A stretch of 34,285 bases of DNA from Acidobacteriota bacterium (GCA_031296115.1 JARLGI010000072.1:1-34285); one strand, 5' to 3'. Numbered from the stretch's first letter, positions 17,093 to 25,476 are shown. Notes: generated by a model not told the origin, from the letters alone. Numbers and translations are program-made.

Positions 17093-17986
17093 GTGCCCGA
17101 CGAAGCGCCGAACGATCCAAAACCGTCGGCGGAAGACTCGCCAGCGAAAGGGCCGGGGAATCCGGCTCGCGAGCAGGAACCAGCAGCGCAGGCTGCCTCT
17201 GAGCCCGAGGCGCGTGCGGCCGAAGTGATCGAGAGAGAGCGCCGCGGTCCGTCCGGCGAACCGGTGCGCAGTGTCACGTTCGCCGAACGCAAGCGCATGA
17301 ACCGTCGCGAGCTGCTGAAGCTGGTGCCGCTCATCGCCGTCGGGGCAGTCGCCATCCCGGCGTTCCGCCAGCCAATTTTGAACCAGGGCCTGCGCTTCAG
17401 CGACTGGACCGCAGGCGCGCTCTTCGGCCGCCACCGCCTCGCGCAAACCTACAGTGACCGCGAGGTCGCACCCTTCGAAAAGTTTCCCTACAACTTCTAC
17501 GATGTCGCCGATCCCGGCGTCGACCTGGAGAAGTGGACGCTCACCGTCAGCGGCCTGGTGCAGCGCCCCGGCGATTACAAAATGGACCAGATCCAGGCGT
17601 TCCCCAAGGTGGTGCAGAACACGCGCCACGTTTGCGTCGAGGGCTGGGACGTGATCGGCAACTTCGGCGGCACTCGCGCCTCCGACTTCCTGCGCTGGAT
17701 CGGCGCGGACCCCTCGGCCCGCTTCCTGGAAGTGACCTGCGTCGATGGGTACTACGAGTCCATCGACATGGCCACCGTGCTGCATCCCCAGACGCTGTTC
17801 TGCTACGAGATGTACGGCAAGCCGCTGGACCGCGGGCACGGTGCGCCCTTGCGGCTGCAGATGCCCACCAAGCTGGGCTACAAGCAGGCCAAGTATTTGG
17901 ACAGCATCAAGGTGACCAACGTTCTGCTCAGCGACATGCGCGGCTACTGGGAAGACCAGGGCTATAGCTGGTACGGCGGACTGTGA
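17093..17986 (+). CDS. Molybdopterin-dependent oxidoreductase (sulfite oxidase / MsrP-like fold)
   Basis: A 297-residue protein. The catalytic domain (about 130-290) has the sulfite-oxidase core: GLVQRPGDY, then RHVCVEGWDVIGNFGGTR with Cys 181 as the likely molybdenum ligand, VTCVDGYYESID, and the terminal D-x-GYWE-x-GYSWYGGL. Before it, NRRELLKLVPLIAVGAVAIP (70-89) resembles a twin-arginine signal or a membrane anchor, but is preceded by 69 charged, Pro/Glu-rich residues, which is unusual. GTG start with GAGG six bases upstream; ATG at codon 69 is an alternative. It is followed by a cytochrome b gene on the same strand. The substrate is not fixed by the sequence: methionine sulfoxide, other S/N-oxides or sulfite. 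Confidence 0.88.
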   Translation: MPDEAPNDPKPSAEDSPAKGPGNPAREQEPAAQAASEPEARAAEVIERERRGPSGEPVRSVTFAERKRMNRRELLKLVPLIAVGAVAIPAFRQPILNQGLRFSDWTAGALFGRHRLAQTYSDREVAPFEKFPYNFYDVADPGVDLEKWTLTVSGLVQRPGDYKMDQIQAFPKVVQNTRHVCVEGWDVIGNFGGTRASDFLRWIGADPSARFLEVTCVDGYYESIDMATVLHPQTLFCYEMYGKPLDRGHGAPLRLQMPTKLGYKQAKYLDSIKVTNVLLSDMRGYWEDQGYSWYGGL

Positions 17987-18011
17987 GGATGAACGGACTG
18001 CGGATGCGGTC

Positions 18012-18156
18012 GGGTGGAGCAGGCCTTCAGGCCTGCAGTAGGGCCGTTTGTCTGCCCGGCGCTTTAGCGCCTTGAGGTAACCGGTTTCCTCCTCAGCGGC
18101 TAAAGCCAGGCATGAAACGACCGCGTTTCTGCAGCGCTAAAAGCGCTGCTCCACCC
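18012..18156. repeat. Hairpin-rich element with terminal inverted repeats, copy 3
   Basis: GGGTGGAGCA (18012-18021) and TGCTCCACCC (18147-18156) bound 145 bp. Hairpins inside are GCAGGCCTTCAGGCCTGC, GGCGCTTTAGCGCC, CAGCGGCTAAAGCC and CAGCGCTAAAAGCGCTG. It sits between the molybdo-enzyme and its cytochrome partner, where it would be transcribed as part of the unit. Confidence 0.8.
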
Positions 18157-18197
18157 GCCTAATCCGCGCTTCGACGGTTTTGACCTGTGAGGATGAT

Positions 18198-18890
18198 GTG
18201 GCAGCAACCGTGGCTGTAGTGAAGCAGAAGCCCGAAGAAACCACCACCGTGGTCTACGAGCATCCGCTGGTGGTGCGCATTGCCCACTGGCTGAATGCCG
18301 TGGCGCTGCTGGTCATGATCGGCAGCGGACTGCGCATCTTCCTCGCCTTTCCCAGCTTCGGGCCGAGGATCCCGCAGCAGAACTTCTTCGTGCTTCCGCC
18401 CCGGCCGCTGACCATCGGCGGATGGCTGGGCGGTGCGCTGCAATGGCACTTCACCTTCATGTGGATCTTCGTCGGCAGCGGCCTGCTGTACGTGGTCTAC
18501 CAGATCGTCACGGGCCACTGGCGCCAGGTGCTGTTCCTGCCGCGCGATGTCAAGGGCTTGTGGCCGATGGCGCGGCATTATTTCCTCTTCAGCCCGAAAC
18601 CCGTGGTGGACGCGGCCTACAACCCGCTCCAAAAGCTGGCCTACACCTCCACGATTTTCTTCGGAGTGGTTTCCACCCTCACCGGAATCGTGATGTACAA
18701 GCCCGCGCAATTCTGGTGGCTGGCCTGGCCGATGGGCGGCTACCATTTTGCGCGCAGCTGGCACTTCTTCGCGATGCTGGGATTTGTCGCATTCATCCCC
18801 GGCCATTTGCTGATGGTCGCAATCCACGGCTGGAACAATTTCTACTCGATGATCACCGGATGGAAGCGCGAGCCGGAGTACTTGGAGTGA
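18198..18890 (+). CDS. Membrane cytochrome b (b561 / hydrogenase-type), partner of the Mo enzyme
   Basis: A 230-residue membrane protein with at least four helices. Candidate heme ligands are His 22 and His 30 (EHPLVVRIAHWLN), His 84 in helix 2 (LQWHFTFMWIF), and the helix 4 His residues (SWHFFAMLGF and PGHLLM). This is the pattern of cytochrome b561/Ni-Fe hydrogenase b subunits, which pass quinol electrons to a periplasmic enzyme. GTG 18198 is chosen for GAGG five bases upstream. Gene order with the preceding molybdo-enzyme suggests an electron-transfer pair. It is not the YedZ/MsrQ type normally paired with MsrP. Confidence 0.88.
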   Translation: MAATVAVVKQKPEETTTVVYEHPLVVRIAHWLNAVALLVMIGSGLRIFLAFPSFGPRIPQQNFFVLPPRPLTIGGWLGGALQWHFTFMWIFVGSGLLYVVYQIVTGHWRQVLFLPRDVKGLWPMARHYFLFSPKPVVDAAYNPLQKLAYTSTIFFGVVSTLTGIVMYKPAQFWWLAWPMGGYHFARSWHFFAMLGFVAFIPGHLLMVAIHGWNNFYSMITGWKREPEYLE

Positions 18891-18901
18891 AAGGTCTGTG
18901 C

Positions 18902-19777
18902 TCACGCGGCGGTATTCGCCCTGATCTCCGCCATCAACCCCTTAGTCGCGGGTACAGGGATCCCATAGCGTTCGCCGCCGTGCACAATCGGTCCGCCGAT
19001 GCCATCCAGTTCGAGCTGCCGTCCGGCGCCAACATCCTTCTGCATCGAGCTGCGCATCCCGTTCGGCAGACTCTCGATGAAGGCCAGGATTTTCGCCGCG
19101 TCCACTTCCGCTCCGCTGGCGCGGGCGACGGCGCACGCTTCGTCAACCGCGGAGTACAGTTTGCGCTTCCACTCGGGCTCGGCGAACATTCCGCCCTTGT
19201 CGCGGCCCGAGGCGGAACTGGTGAGCGCCATGGGCGCGAGGAAGCAGAGCTTGCTCCACAGCAACGTCTGCTCGTTGGCCATGAACTGGCAGGTAAATCC
19301 CATGTCGCTCAGCCGGGCAACAATCGCGCCCAACGCGGGCTCGGCGCTGCTGGCCAGGTTGAGCCGGACGAACGGAGAGCGTTGCACGAAATGTCCCGGA
19401 GCAAGCCGTTCCGCCTCGACGGCGATGGTCGCGGAGACAACGGTGTCATGATCGAAGCGCGCGCGCAGCTTCTCGATGTGGTCGACTCCGTTGAGCAGCG
19501 GCACGATCATCTTGGGCGCCGACTCTATAGCCTTGAGCGCGTCGTCGAGCTGGTAGGTTCTGGTAGAGATCCACAGCACGTCGACCGGCTCCGTCAGTCT
19601 GGTGACGGCCCGCGCCGGTGCGGTGATGGTTCCCGACGGACGCTCCAGCGTCAGCGTTCGCGGATAATTCGCAAGCTTGTTCGGCCGAACGACGACGATC
19701 ACGTCCTCGCCCAGCGAAGCCAGCGCTGTTCCGATCAGGCCGCCGATCGCGCCCGCGCCCAAAACTGCGTGTTTCAT
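18902..19777 (-). CDS. panE: 2-dehydropantoate 2-reductase-like protein (ApbA/PanE family)
   Basis: An NADPH-dependent reductase for pantoate (coenzyme A) synthesis. The N-terminus KHAVLGAGAIGGLIGTALA is the Rossmann GxGxxG motif. Later blocks are LLNGVDHIE, WSKLCFLAPMALTSSAS (the catalytic Lys region), and SSMQKDVGAGRQLELDGIGG with its E-x-D substrate motif. Start ATG 19777 has GGGAG seven bases upstream; an upstream in-frame ATG has none. The family includes other 2-ketoacid reductases, so the pantoate role is likely but not certain. It converges on the cytochrome gene, 11 bases apart. Confidence 0.88.
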   Translation of the reverse strand: MKHAVLGAGAIGGLIGTALASLGEDVIVVVRPNKLANYPRTLTLERPSGTITAPARAVTRLTEPVDVLWISTRTYQLDDALKAIESAPKMIVPLLNGVDHIEKLRARFDHDTVVSATIAVEAERLAPGHFVQRSPFVRLNLASSAEPALGAIVARLSDMGFTCQFMANEQTLLWSKLCFLAPMALTSSASGRDKGGMFAEPEWKRKLYSAVDEACAVARASGAEVDAAKILAFIESLPNGMRSSMQKDVGAGRQLELDGIGGPIVHGGERYGIPVPATKGLMAEIRANTAA

Positions 19778-19949
19778 GGCGATGCTCCCGGGAAAAGTGT
19801 ACGCCATCCATTTACCCCGCTGGCGCGTACCTTAGACGTAGTGCAAGTAAGGCCGCGAGGCGCTAAGTCGCGGGCATCGGTTGTAACTTTCGCGGCGACA
19901 GGGACTCTAAACATCAGGTCCCGCACCGGAAGTTTCGGAGAGGATGGCA

Positions 19950-20642
19950 ATGTTGAAAACTAAACCTCGTGTTATCTTCATGGCGTTGTTGCTGGTAACC
20001 ATGGCTGGAGCGTTGTTTTTCGCCAACGCCAGCGACCGCAAGGTGGTCTTACCCAATCCCGCAGTGGATGCAACGGCAGCCACGAAGAGCGGACAGGAAA
20101 CCATGGTCGTGGCGGGCGGATGTTTCTGGGGCGTGCAGGCCGTGTTCCAGCACGTGAAAGGCATTGTCAGCGCGACGTCGGGTTATTCCGGCGGCTCGGT
20201 GAAGTCGCCGGAGTACGAAGTGGTCAGCACCGGCACGACCGGCCACGCCGAGTCGGTGAAGGTGGTCTACGATCCGTCGAAGGTAACGTACGGCCAGTTG
20301 CTGAACGTGTTCTTCTCGGTGGCACACGATCCTACGGAACTGAATCGCCAGGGTCCGGACGAAGGCACGCAGTATCGCTCGGTCATCTTCTACGGCAACG
20401 ACGAGCAGAAACGCATCGCCGAAGCCTACATCGCGCAGTTGAACGACGCGCAGGTGTTTCCCCGCAAGATCGTGACCCAGGTCGTGCCGCTGAAGGCGTT
20501 TTACGCGGCTGAAGGTTATCACCAGAATTACGCGACGCTGCATCCTGACAATCCATACATCAAGTACAACGACGCGCCGAAGGTGGCCAATCTGCAGCAG
20601 CAATTTCCCGCGCTATACCGGCAATCGATCGCGGGGAATTAG
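19950..20642 (+). CDS. msrA: Exported peptide methionine sulfoxide reductase A
   Basis: Reduces the S-form of methionine sulfoxide in proteins. The catalytic motif GGCFWG is present, with the active Cys at about residue 58. Other family marks are TSGYSGG, YEVVSTGTTGHAE, HDPTELNRQGPD-GTQYRS and the EGYHQNY-x-x-HP-NPYI end. An N-terminal hydrophobic segment (VIFMALLLVTMAGALFFANA) marks export or membrane anchoring, unlike the common cytoplasmic MsrA. ATG 19950 has AGG at a six-base distance; ATG 19944 is an alternative. The msrB gene follows 18 bases later, so the two form an operon. Confidence 0.96.
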   Translation: MLKTKPRVIFMALLLVTMAGALFFANASDRKVVLPNPAVDATAATKSGQETMVVAGGCFWGVQAVFQHVKGIVSATSGYSGGSVKSPEYEVVSTGTTGHAESVKVVYDPSKVTYGQLLNVFFSVAHDPTELNRQGPDEGTQYRSVIFYGNDEQKRIAEAYIAQLNDAQVFPRKIVTQVVPLKAFYAAEGYHQNYATLHPDNPYIKYNDAPKVANLQQQFPALYRQSIAGN

Positions 20643-20660
20643 GACGTGACAGGACACCGT

Positions 20661-21215
20661 ATGAATGACCGCAGAAGTTTTCTCAAAACAGCTTTTCTAT
20701 CTCTTACAGGAGTGGCGATGATGAGCCTATTCAAGAGTTCGGAAGCCGAAGCCGCGACCCGCTCGGATTACGTGGATATTGTGGAGTTCAAGGATTCGGG
20801 CGAGAAGATTGGCACCGAGCGCGTGAAGAAAGTCGTCAAGACCGATGCCGAGTGGCAGGCGCAACTGACGCCCGAACAGTTCCAGGTGACCCGCAAAGCC
20901 GGCACCGAACGCGCCTTCACCGGCCAGTATTGGGACCTGCACGCCAAGGGCCTGTTCCGCTGCATCTGCTGCAAGAACGCGCTGTTCGGCACCTCGACCA
21001 AATTTGATTCTGGTACAGGGTGGCCAAGCTTCTGGGAGCCGATCGCCAAGCAGAACGTGCGCGAGCACACCGACCGCAGCCTGGGCATGTCGCGAACGGA
21101 AGTCTTGTGCGCCGAATGCGACGCGCATCTCGGGCACGTCTTCGACGACGGGCCGAAGCCGACGGGTCTGCGCTATTGCATGAACTCGGCGTCGCTGCTG
21201 TTTGTGAAGAGCTAG
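20661..21215 (+). CDS. msrB: Tat-exported peptide methionine sulfoxide reductase B
   Basis: Reduces the R-form of methionine sulfoxide. The N-terminus [17 protein letters not shown] is a strong twin-arginine signal (RRSFLK), so the folded enzyme is sent out of the cytoplasm. The zinc ligands are Cys 101/104 (CICC) and Cys 150/153 (CAEC). [10 protein letters not shown] and the catalytic Cys 173 in RYCMNSASL are intact. Start ATG 20661 is preferred over a frame start 15 bases earlier because AGGA is well placed and the signal starts cleanly. Follows msrA; a terminator comes right after. Confidence 0.96.
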   Translation: MNDRRSFLKTAFLSLTGVAMMSLFKSSEAEAATRSDYVDIVEFKDSGEKIGTERVKKVVKTDAEWQAQLTPEQFQVTRKAGTERAFTGQYWDLHAKGLFRCICCKNALFGTSTKFDSGTGWPSFWEPIAKQNVREHTDRSLGMSRTEVLCAECDAHLGHVFDDGPKPTGLRYCMNSASLLFVKS

Positions 21216-21246
21216 AAAGATCGGGCCTTCGGCCCGCGTCTTTCTT
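21216..21246 (+). terminator. Terminator after msrB
   Basis: AAAGA-t-CGGGCC-ttc-GGCCCG-cg-TCTTT: a strong GC stem with a lower A/T stem and T-rich exit, starting right after the stop codon. Confidence 0.75.
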
Positions 21247-21331
21247 GCGGAAGGCGGTTCTCACCCGGCGGTTTTGGGTATAGCATAATGCTCCCGGTGT
21301 TATTGTGGCCAACCTACGAAGGAGATCCGCC

Positions 21332-21958
21332 GTGAGCCCAGTTCCAGCCCGAGAAAAAGAAAAGGTCGCGCCCAAACCAAGTCCCGTGGAACCGGCGGTC
21401 GCCGAGACCGCCGAGGCCAGTGGCGCAAGTGTCGACAAAATACGCGACATCCTATTCGGTTCGCAGATCAAGAACTACGAGACGCGCTTCGCCCGCTTGG
21501 AAGAGGCCCTGGCGCGCGAGTCGGCCGAGATCAAGGACACCATGCGCCGCCGGCTCGACTCGCTGGAAGCGTTCTTCAGGAAGGAAACCGAGTCCTTGGC
21601 GGCGCGCCTGAAGACGGAGCGTGATGAGCGCGAGGAAGTGCTGAATGGTATCTCGCGCGAGTTGAAGGCGGCGTCCGCCCAGCTCTCGAAGAAGATCCTG
21701 GACCTCGACAACAAGGCGGCGCAGGACCGCAGTGCGGCGCGGCAGGAATTGATGACGGAGACGCGCAAGCTGCTGGACGAAATCCGTCAGCGCAACGAAT
21801 CGCTGAGCGCCCTGCTGGAAAATCGCGTGTCGGAATTGCGTAACGCCAAGACCGACCGCTCAGCGTTGGCGGCGCTGTTCGTCGAACTCGCGGTGCGCTT
21901 GAAGGACGAGAACGGCAAGGGCCGCCAAAAGCCCGTCCGCAGTGCCACTGAGGCATGA
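21332..21958 (+). CDS. Coiled-coil protein of the GTPase operon
   Basis: A 208-residue soluble protein. After a Pro/Ala-rich N-terminus and DKIRDILFGSQIKNYETRF, residues from about 50 to 190 are a long charged heptad coiled coil (ARLEEALARESAEIKDTMRR and on). GTG 21332 is selected because AAGGAG lies seven bases upstream; the longer frame start at 21305 lacks a site. It is first in a three-gene unit with a membrane OmpA-domain protein (six bases after its stop) and a Ras-like GTPase. A -10-like CATAAT lies near 21284. It may be a scaffold or an effector of the GTPase; this is inferred from the operon only. Confidence 0.85.
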   Translation: MSPVPAREKEKVAPKPSPVEPAVAETAEASGASVDKIRDILFGSQIKNYETRFARLEEALARESAEIKDTMRRRLDSLEAFFRKETESLAARLKTERDEREEVLNGISRELKAASAQLSKKILDLDNKAAQDRSAARQELMTETRKLLDEIRQRNESLSALLENRVSELRNAKTDRSALAALFVELAVRLKDENGKGRQKPVRSATEA

Positions 21959-21964
21959 GCAGCC

Positions 21965-23539
21965 ATGGGCGCGACGCCGGCTGATGTGAGGAGCGAGGAG
22001 TACGGCCGCAGCCGCGATGAACTGGCCGAACTGCGGGCGTTGCTGCTCGGGCAGCAAATCGTCGAGCTCCAGGCACTGCAGAAGAGGCTCGACGATCCCG
22101 CTCTTCGGTCCGAGGAGCTGAGCCAGGTTCTGGCTCAAGCGGTGGCAATTTCCATTAAGCGTGACCGCGGCCTGCAACGGTCCTTGTTCCCCGTCGTTAC
22201 CGAAGCCCTGAAAATCGCGATTGCCAAGAATCCTGCCTTGCTGGCCACCGCGCTGGCTCCCATTATTGGTGACGCCGTTCGTAAGGCGGTTGCCAACGCC
22301 TTCCGCAACGTAACGGAATCCATCGACTTCGTGCTGGAGCGCAGCCTTTCCTGGGAAAGCGTCAAGTGGCGCATCGAGGCCTTGCGTACCGGCCGATCGT
22401 TCGGCGAAATCGCGCTGCTGCGCAGCCTGCGCTACAAGGTGCAGCAAGTCATCCTTATCCACAGCGAAACCGGGTCTGTTCTGCAACAGGCCAATGCGCC
22501 CGGCGCAGGCATAAAACAGGCCGAGCTGGCTTCCAGCATGCTGACGGCGCTGCAGGACTACATTCGCGATATCTCCGAGAGACCTTCGCAGGACCTGCAA
22601 GAGATCAAAATGGACGACAGCGTTTATTGGGTGCATCACGGCCCGCAGGCCTTGCTGTTGGGGCAAATCTCCGGGACGCCTCCACCGGAGTTGCGCAATG
22701 TGTTTGCGCGCGAGAATGAGCTCATCCACCGCGAATTTGCCGCCGCACTCGCTGCCTTCAACGGGGACGCCAGTCTGCTGGACGGCGCTCGACCCCATCT
22801 ACAGAACTGTTTGCTGGGGCAGACCGACCAGCCGCGCAAGCCTTCACGATGGTGGGTTGCGGCGCTGGCCGCGCTATTGCTCGGGCTGGCTGCAGTTGGC
22901 GTCTTGGTTTACCAGCGTAACAGCCGCTGGAACCGTTATCTGGCGCGGCTGCGGAATGAACCTGGCATGGTAGTCACGGGCGGGGAGAAGTCTTGGCGGC
23001 AGTATTCTGTGAGCGGATTACGGGATCCATTTGCCGTCGATCCCAGCAAACTGGCGGCCGACTTCGGCATCGCTGCGGACAAGCTGCACCTCCACTTCGA
23101 ACCGTATGAATCCCTTGATCCGCGCTTCGTGCTGGAGCGCGAGCTGGCCTCTGCAAGGCAACGGCTGGAAGAGCAGATGATATCGTTTCCAGTGAATTCA
23201 AGCGTGCTGACCCCTGATCAGGGAATACGACTCGATGAGATTGAGCGCGACTTGCTGAAACTGGAACAGGTTGCCGGCACGATGGGCCGGCAGATTCATG
23301 TCGATCTATTGGGTCGAGCAGATCAAACAGGAGCAGACGGCAAAAACGCCGCTCTGAGCAAAGAACGTGCCGAGCGCGTGCGGGACGCACTGCGCGAGCG
23401 TGGCTTCGGGGCCGAGATGATGACCGCTACTGGGTTGGGAAGCAGTGAGCCGCTGCGGCACGGTTCCGCGGCTTATCAGTTGGAAGTGAACCGCAGCGTG
23501 ACGCTGAAGGTACAGGAAAATCAGGGAGACACGCAATGA
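21965..23539 (+). CDS. Membrane protein with cytoplasmic sensor-like region and periplasmic OmpA domain
   Basis: A 524-residue protein. N-terminal part 1-290: helical, then a stretch at about 157-245 (VQQVILIHSETGSVL..., MLTALQDYIRD, VYWVHHGPQALLLGQI) that resembles roadblock/longin-type folds; this similarity is my reading of the pattern. One transmembrane helix at about 296-316 (WWVAALAALLLGLAAVGVLV). After it come a BON-like segment (NEPGMVV...YSVSGLRDPFAVDP, 332-360) and a coiled linker, then an OmpA peptidoglycan-binding domain at about 405-515 (ISFPVNSSVLTPDQ, GRADQTGADGKNAALSKERA). The layout puts the N-terminus in the cytoplasm and the OmpA domain at the cell wall. Its stop overlaps the ATG of the GTPase gene (ATGA). 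Confidence 0.88.
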   Translation: MGATPADVRSEEYGRSRDELAELRALLLGQQIVELQALQKRLDDPALRSEELSQVLAQAVAISIKRDRGLQRSLFPVVTEALKIAIAKNPALLATALAPIIGDAVRKAVANAFRNVTESIDFVLERSLSWESVKWRIEALRTGRSFGEIALLRSLRYKVQQVILIHSETGSVLQQANAPGAGIKQAELASSMLTALQDYIRDISERPSQDLQEIKMDDSVYWVHHGPQALLLGQISGTPPPELRNVFARENELIHREFAAALAAFNGDASLLDGARPHLQNCLLGQTDQPRKPSRWWVAALAALLLGLAAVGVLVYQRNSRWNRYLARLRNEPGMVVTGGEKSWRQYSVSGLRDPFAVDPSKLAADFGIAADKLHLHFEPYESLDPRFVLERELASARQRLEEQMISFPVNSSVLTPDQGIRLDEIERDLLKLEQVAGTMGRQIHVDLLGRADQTGADGKNAALSKERAERVRDALRERGFGAEMMTATGLGSSEPLRHGSAAYQLEVNRSVTLKVQENQGDTQ

Positions 23540-24063
23540 TTCAGAAGAAGATCTGCATGCTCGGTTCTTTCGGTGTGGGTAAGACAAGCCTGGTCGCGCG
23601 ATTTGTGCAAGGGATTTTCTCCTCTAAATACTTGAGCACGGTCGGAGTGAAGATCGACAAGAAATCGATCAAAGTCGGCGACGAGGAGGTGCTGCTCCTT
23701 CTATGGGACCTTGCTGGCGAGGATTCCCGCTCGCAGGTGCAAACGTCTTATCTTCGCGGCGCCGCAGGTTACTTCCTTATCGCTGATGGTACCTGGGCGG
23801 AATCGCTGGTGACCGCGAAAAGTGTTCACAAGCGGGCCCTCGAAACCGTTGGCGAGATTCCATTCATGCTGGTGGTCAACAAGTCCGACCTGTGGAACAA
23901 GTGGGAGGTCACGGCCCCCGTGCTGGAGCAGTTGGAAACCGAAGGATGGAAGATCCAGGTGACCAGTGCCAAGACCGGCGATGGCGTGGAAAAAATGTTC
24001 ATGAGGTTGACGGAAGAAGTCCTGCGAGCGGAGCCGATGAACGAGCCCGCGGAAGAACCTTGA
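23536..24063 (+). CDS. Ras/Rab-like small GTPase
   Basis: A 175-residue single-domain GTPase. All nucleotide motifs are readable: G1 GSFGVGKTS (10-18), switch I Thr 35 in LSTVGVKI, G3 WDLAGED (57-63), G4 NKSD (115-118), G5 TSAK (143-146). This is the Ras-superfamily pattern and not a translation or Era-type GTPase. The residue equal to Ras Gln 61 is Glu 62, so intrinsic hydrolysis may be slow or need a partner in trans. No lipidation Cys at the C-terminus, which is acidic. ATGA overlap with the OmpA-domain gene implies fixed stoichiometry. Bacterial relatives include MglA-like and uncharacterised prokaryotic Ras families. The gene ends directly against the converging BNR gene. Confidence 0.93.
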   Translation: MIQKKICMLGSFGVGKTSLVARFVQGIFSSKYLSTVGVKIDKKSIKVGDEEVLLLLWDLAGEDSRSQVQTSYLRGAAGYFLIADGTWAESLVTAKSVHKRALETVGEIPFMLVVNKSDLWNKWEVTAPVLEQLETEGWKIQVTSAKTGDGVEKMFMRLTEEVLRAEPMNEPAEEP

Positions 24064-25476
24064 TTAGCGGGAGTCTTTGCTGAAATCGGCGATGCCGGCC
24101 CGCACGTTGGTCTGCGGTTTTCGATTCGTCGCGGGCACGGTTTGGTCCTTCGGAGTCGAGGGCGGTGCAATCTCAGCCCACACTCCGAGAACCTTATTGT
24201 TCAGCGCCGCGATCCCGATGTAGTCGCCCAGAAAATCGTCGCGCCGCGGAACGAAGGCGTCGCGCGTCCACGCGTAATTGCTGAAGGTTTTGCCGCCGTC
24301 CGTCGATCGCGCCAGCGTAACCGTCGTCTTGCGGTTGTCTGGATCACAGCGGCGATCGTAGAAGATGACGCTGGCTGCGCCGCTGACGGGATCGACGGCC
24401 AGCCACTGGAAGAACTGGTCGGTGCCGTCATGCGCCGCGTTGGAATTTACGCGAACCGGCTTGCTCCACGTCTTCCCGCCGTCGTCAGAGGTCGCGCAGT
24501 ACACGCCGATGTCGCCGTCGCGATAGTCGCTCCACGTCAGATACAGCAAGCCTTTGCGGCCGTGACGCGCATCGATGGCGAGCTGCGGAAATCCGTTTGC
24601 GCGGTCCAAGCCGGCGACTGCGAAGTACAACGGCGCGGTTGCGATCACGTTGCGGCTTCTGGAGAAGGTCTTCCCGCCATCGTGCGATGTGGCGAAAGCG
24701 ATGGCGTCGCCATCCGCCCAAACCGAATACAACGTTCCGTCAGCTGCTACAGCGCTGCTCCAGCCTTCGACCGCGCCGTTGTCGTCGCGCGGCAAGCCGT
24801 GATGAGTGCTGATGATGATTGGCGCCGACCACGTCTGACCGCCGTCGGTCGAGCGCGAGAACAGGATGACGGACTCGTTGATGCGGAATTCGGTCCAGCC
24901 AATGTAAAGGTTTCCTGCGTGCTTGCTGCTGGTGTTGTCGGCAGCGATATACGGTTTGTCCTCGAAGGGAATTCCGGGTTTAGTCGGCTGCTCGATGACA
25001 GCATGCGCTTGCGCCTCCCACGTCGCGCCGCCATCCATCGAGCGGCGCACGAAGATGCCGTTGCGCGTGGCACTGTGTGCCCAGTAATTCTCAGTGCCCA
25101 GCTTGTCGAACGCGATGTAACAGAGGATCGCGGTGCCGTGCTTGTCGTAGGTCACCGAGACATCGCCCGAGATGCGATAGTCCTTCGGCTCCGTACCGGT
25201 CGCAAGCTTCCAGGAGTTACCGCCATCCTGCGAGTACGCGACGCGCGCCGGCATCTGATAGGCCGCGATGAGTTGCGAGCTGTTGGCGGCATTCACCGCG
25301 ATGGAAGGCTCGTTGTTGAAGCCCGCTTCGGGCGTGATGGTGAGAACGCGTCCGGGAACTCCCGGCAGTTGCGCCGCGGACGGCGCATTCGGAGGCTGCT
25401 GTGAAGGAACTGAGATCGCAGCCAGCAGGACGCAGGTTGCGGGCACAAGCTTGGCGAAGCGGCAGACAGTTTTCAT
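24064..25476 (-). CDS. Secreted BNR/Asp-box repeat protein (sialidase-like propeller)
   Basis: A 470-residue exported protein (signal VPATCVLLAAISVPSQ). Six Asp-box motifs of the form S-x-DGG-x-(S/T)-(W/F) are visible: SQDGGNSW, SMDGGATW, STDGGQTW, SHDGGKTF, SDDGGKTW and STDGGKTF. They are spaced as in a six-bladed beta-propeller of the sialidase superfamily. The FRIP motif and arginine triad of true sialidases cannot be recognised, so enzyme activity is doubtful; carbohydrate or protein binding is possible. It is last in a minus-strand run with FmdE and a secreted unknown; 17 bases separate it from FmdE. Confidence 0.88.
   Translation of the reverse strand: MKTVCRFAKLVPATCVLLAAISVPSQQPPNAPSAAQLPGVPGRVLTITPEAGFNNEPSIAVNAANSSQLIAAYQMPARVAYSQDGGNSWKLATGTEPKDYRISGDVSVTYDKHGTAILCYIAFDKLGTENYWAHSATRNGIFVRRSMDGGATWEAQAHAVIEQPTKPGIPFEDKPYIAADNTSSKHAGNLYIGWTEFRINESVILFSRSTDGGQTWSAPIIISTHHGLPRDDNGAVEGWSSAVAADGTLYSVWADGDAIAFATSHDGGKTFSRSRNVIATAPLYFAVAGLDRANGFPQLAIDARHGRKGLLYLTWSDYRDGDIGVYCATSDDGGKTWSKPVRVNSNAAHDGTDQFFQWLAVDPVSGAASVIFYDRRCDPDNRKTTVTLARSTDGGKTFSNYAWTRDAFVPRRDDFLGDYIGIAALNNKVLGVWAEIAPPSTPKDQTVPATNRKPQTNVRAGIADFSKDSR

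Noticed and set aside
18422..19963. 513-codon plus-strand frame across the cytochrome gene and panE
   Set aside because: Spans two real genes in other frames or on the other strand; no ribosome site and no family pattern.
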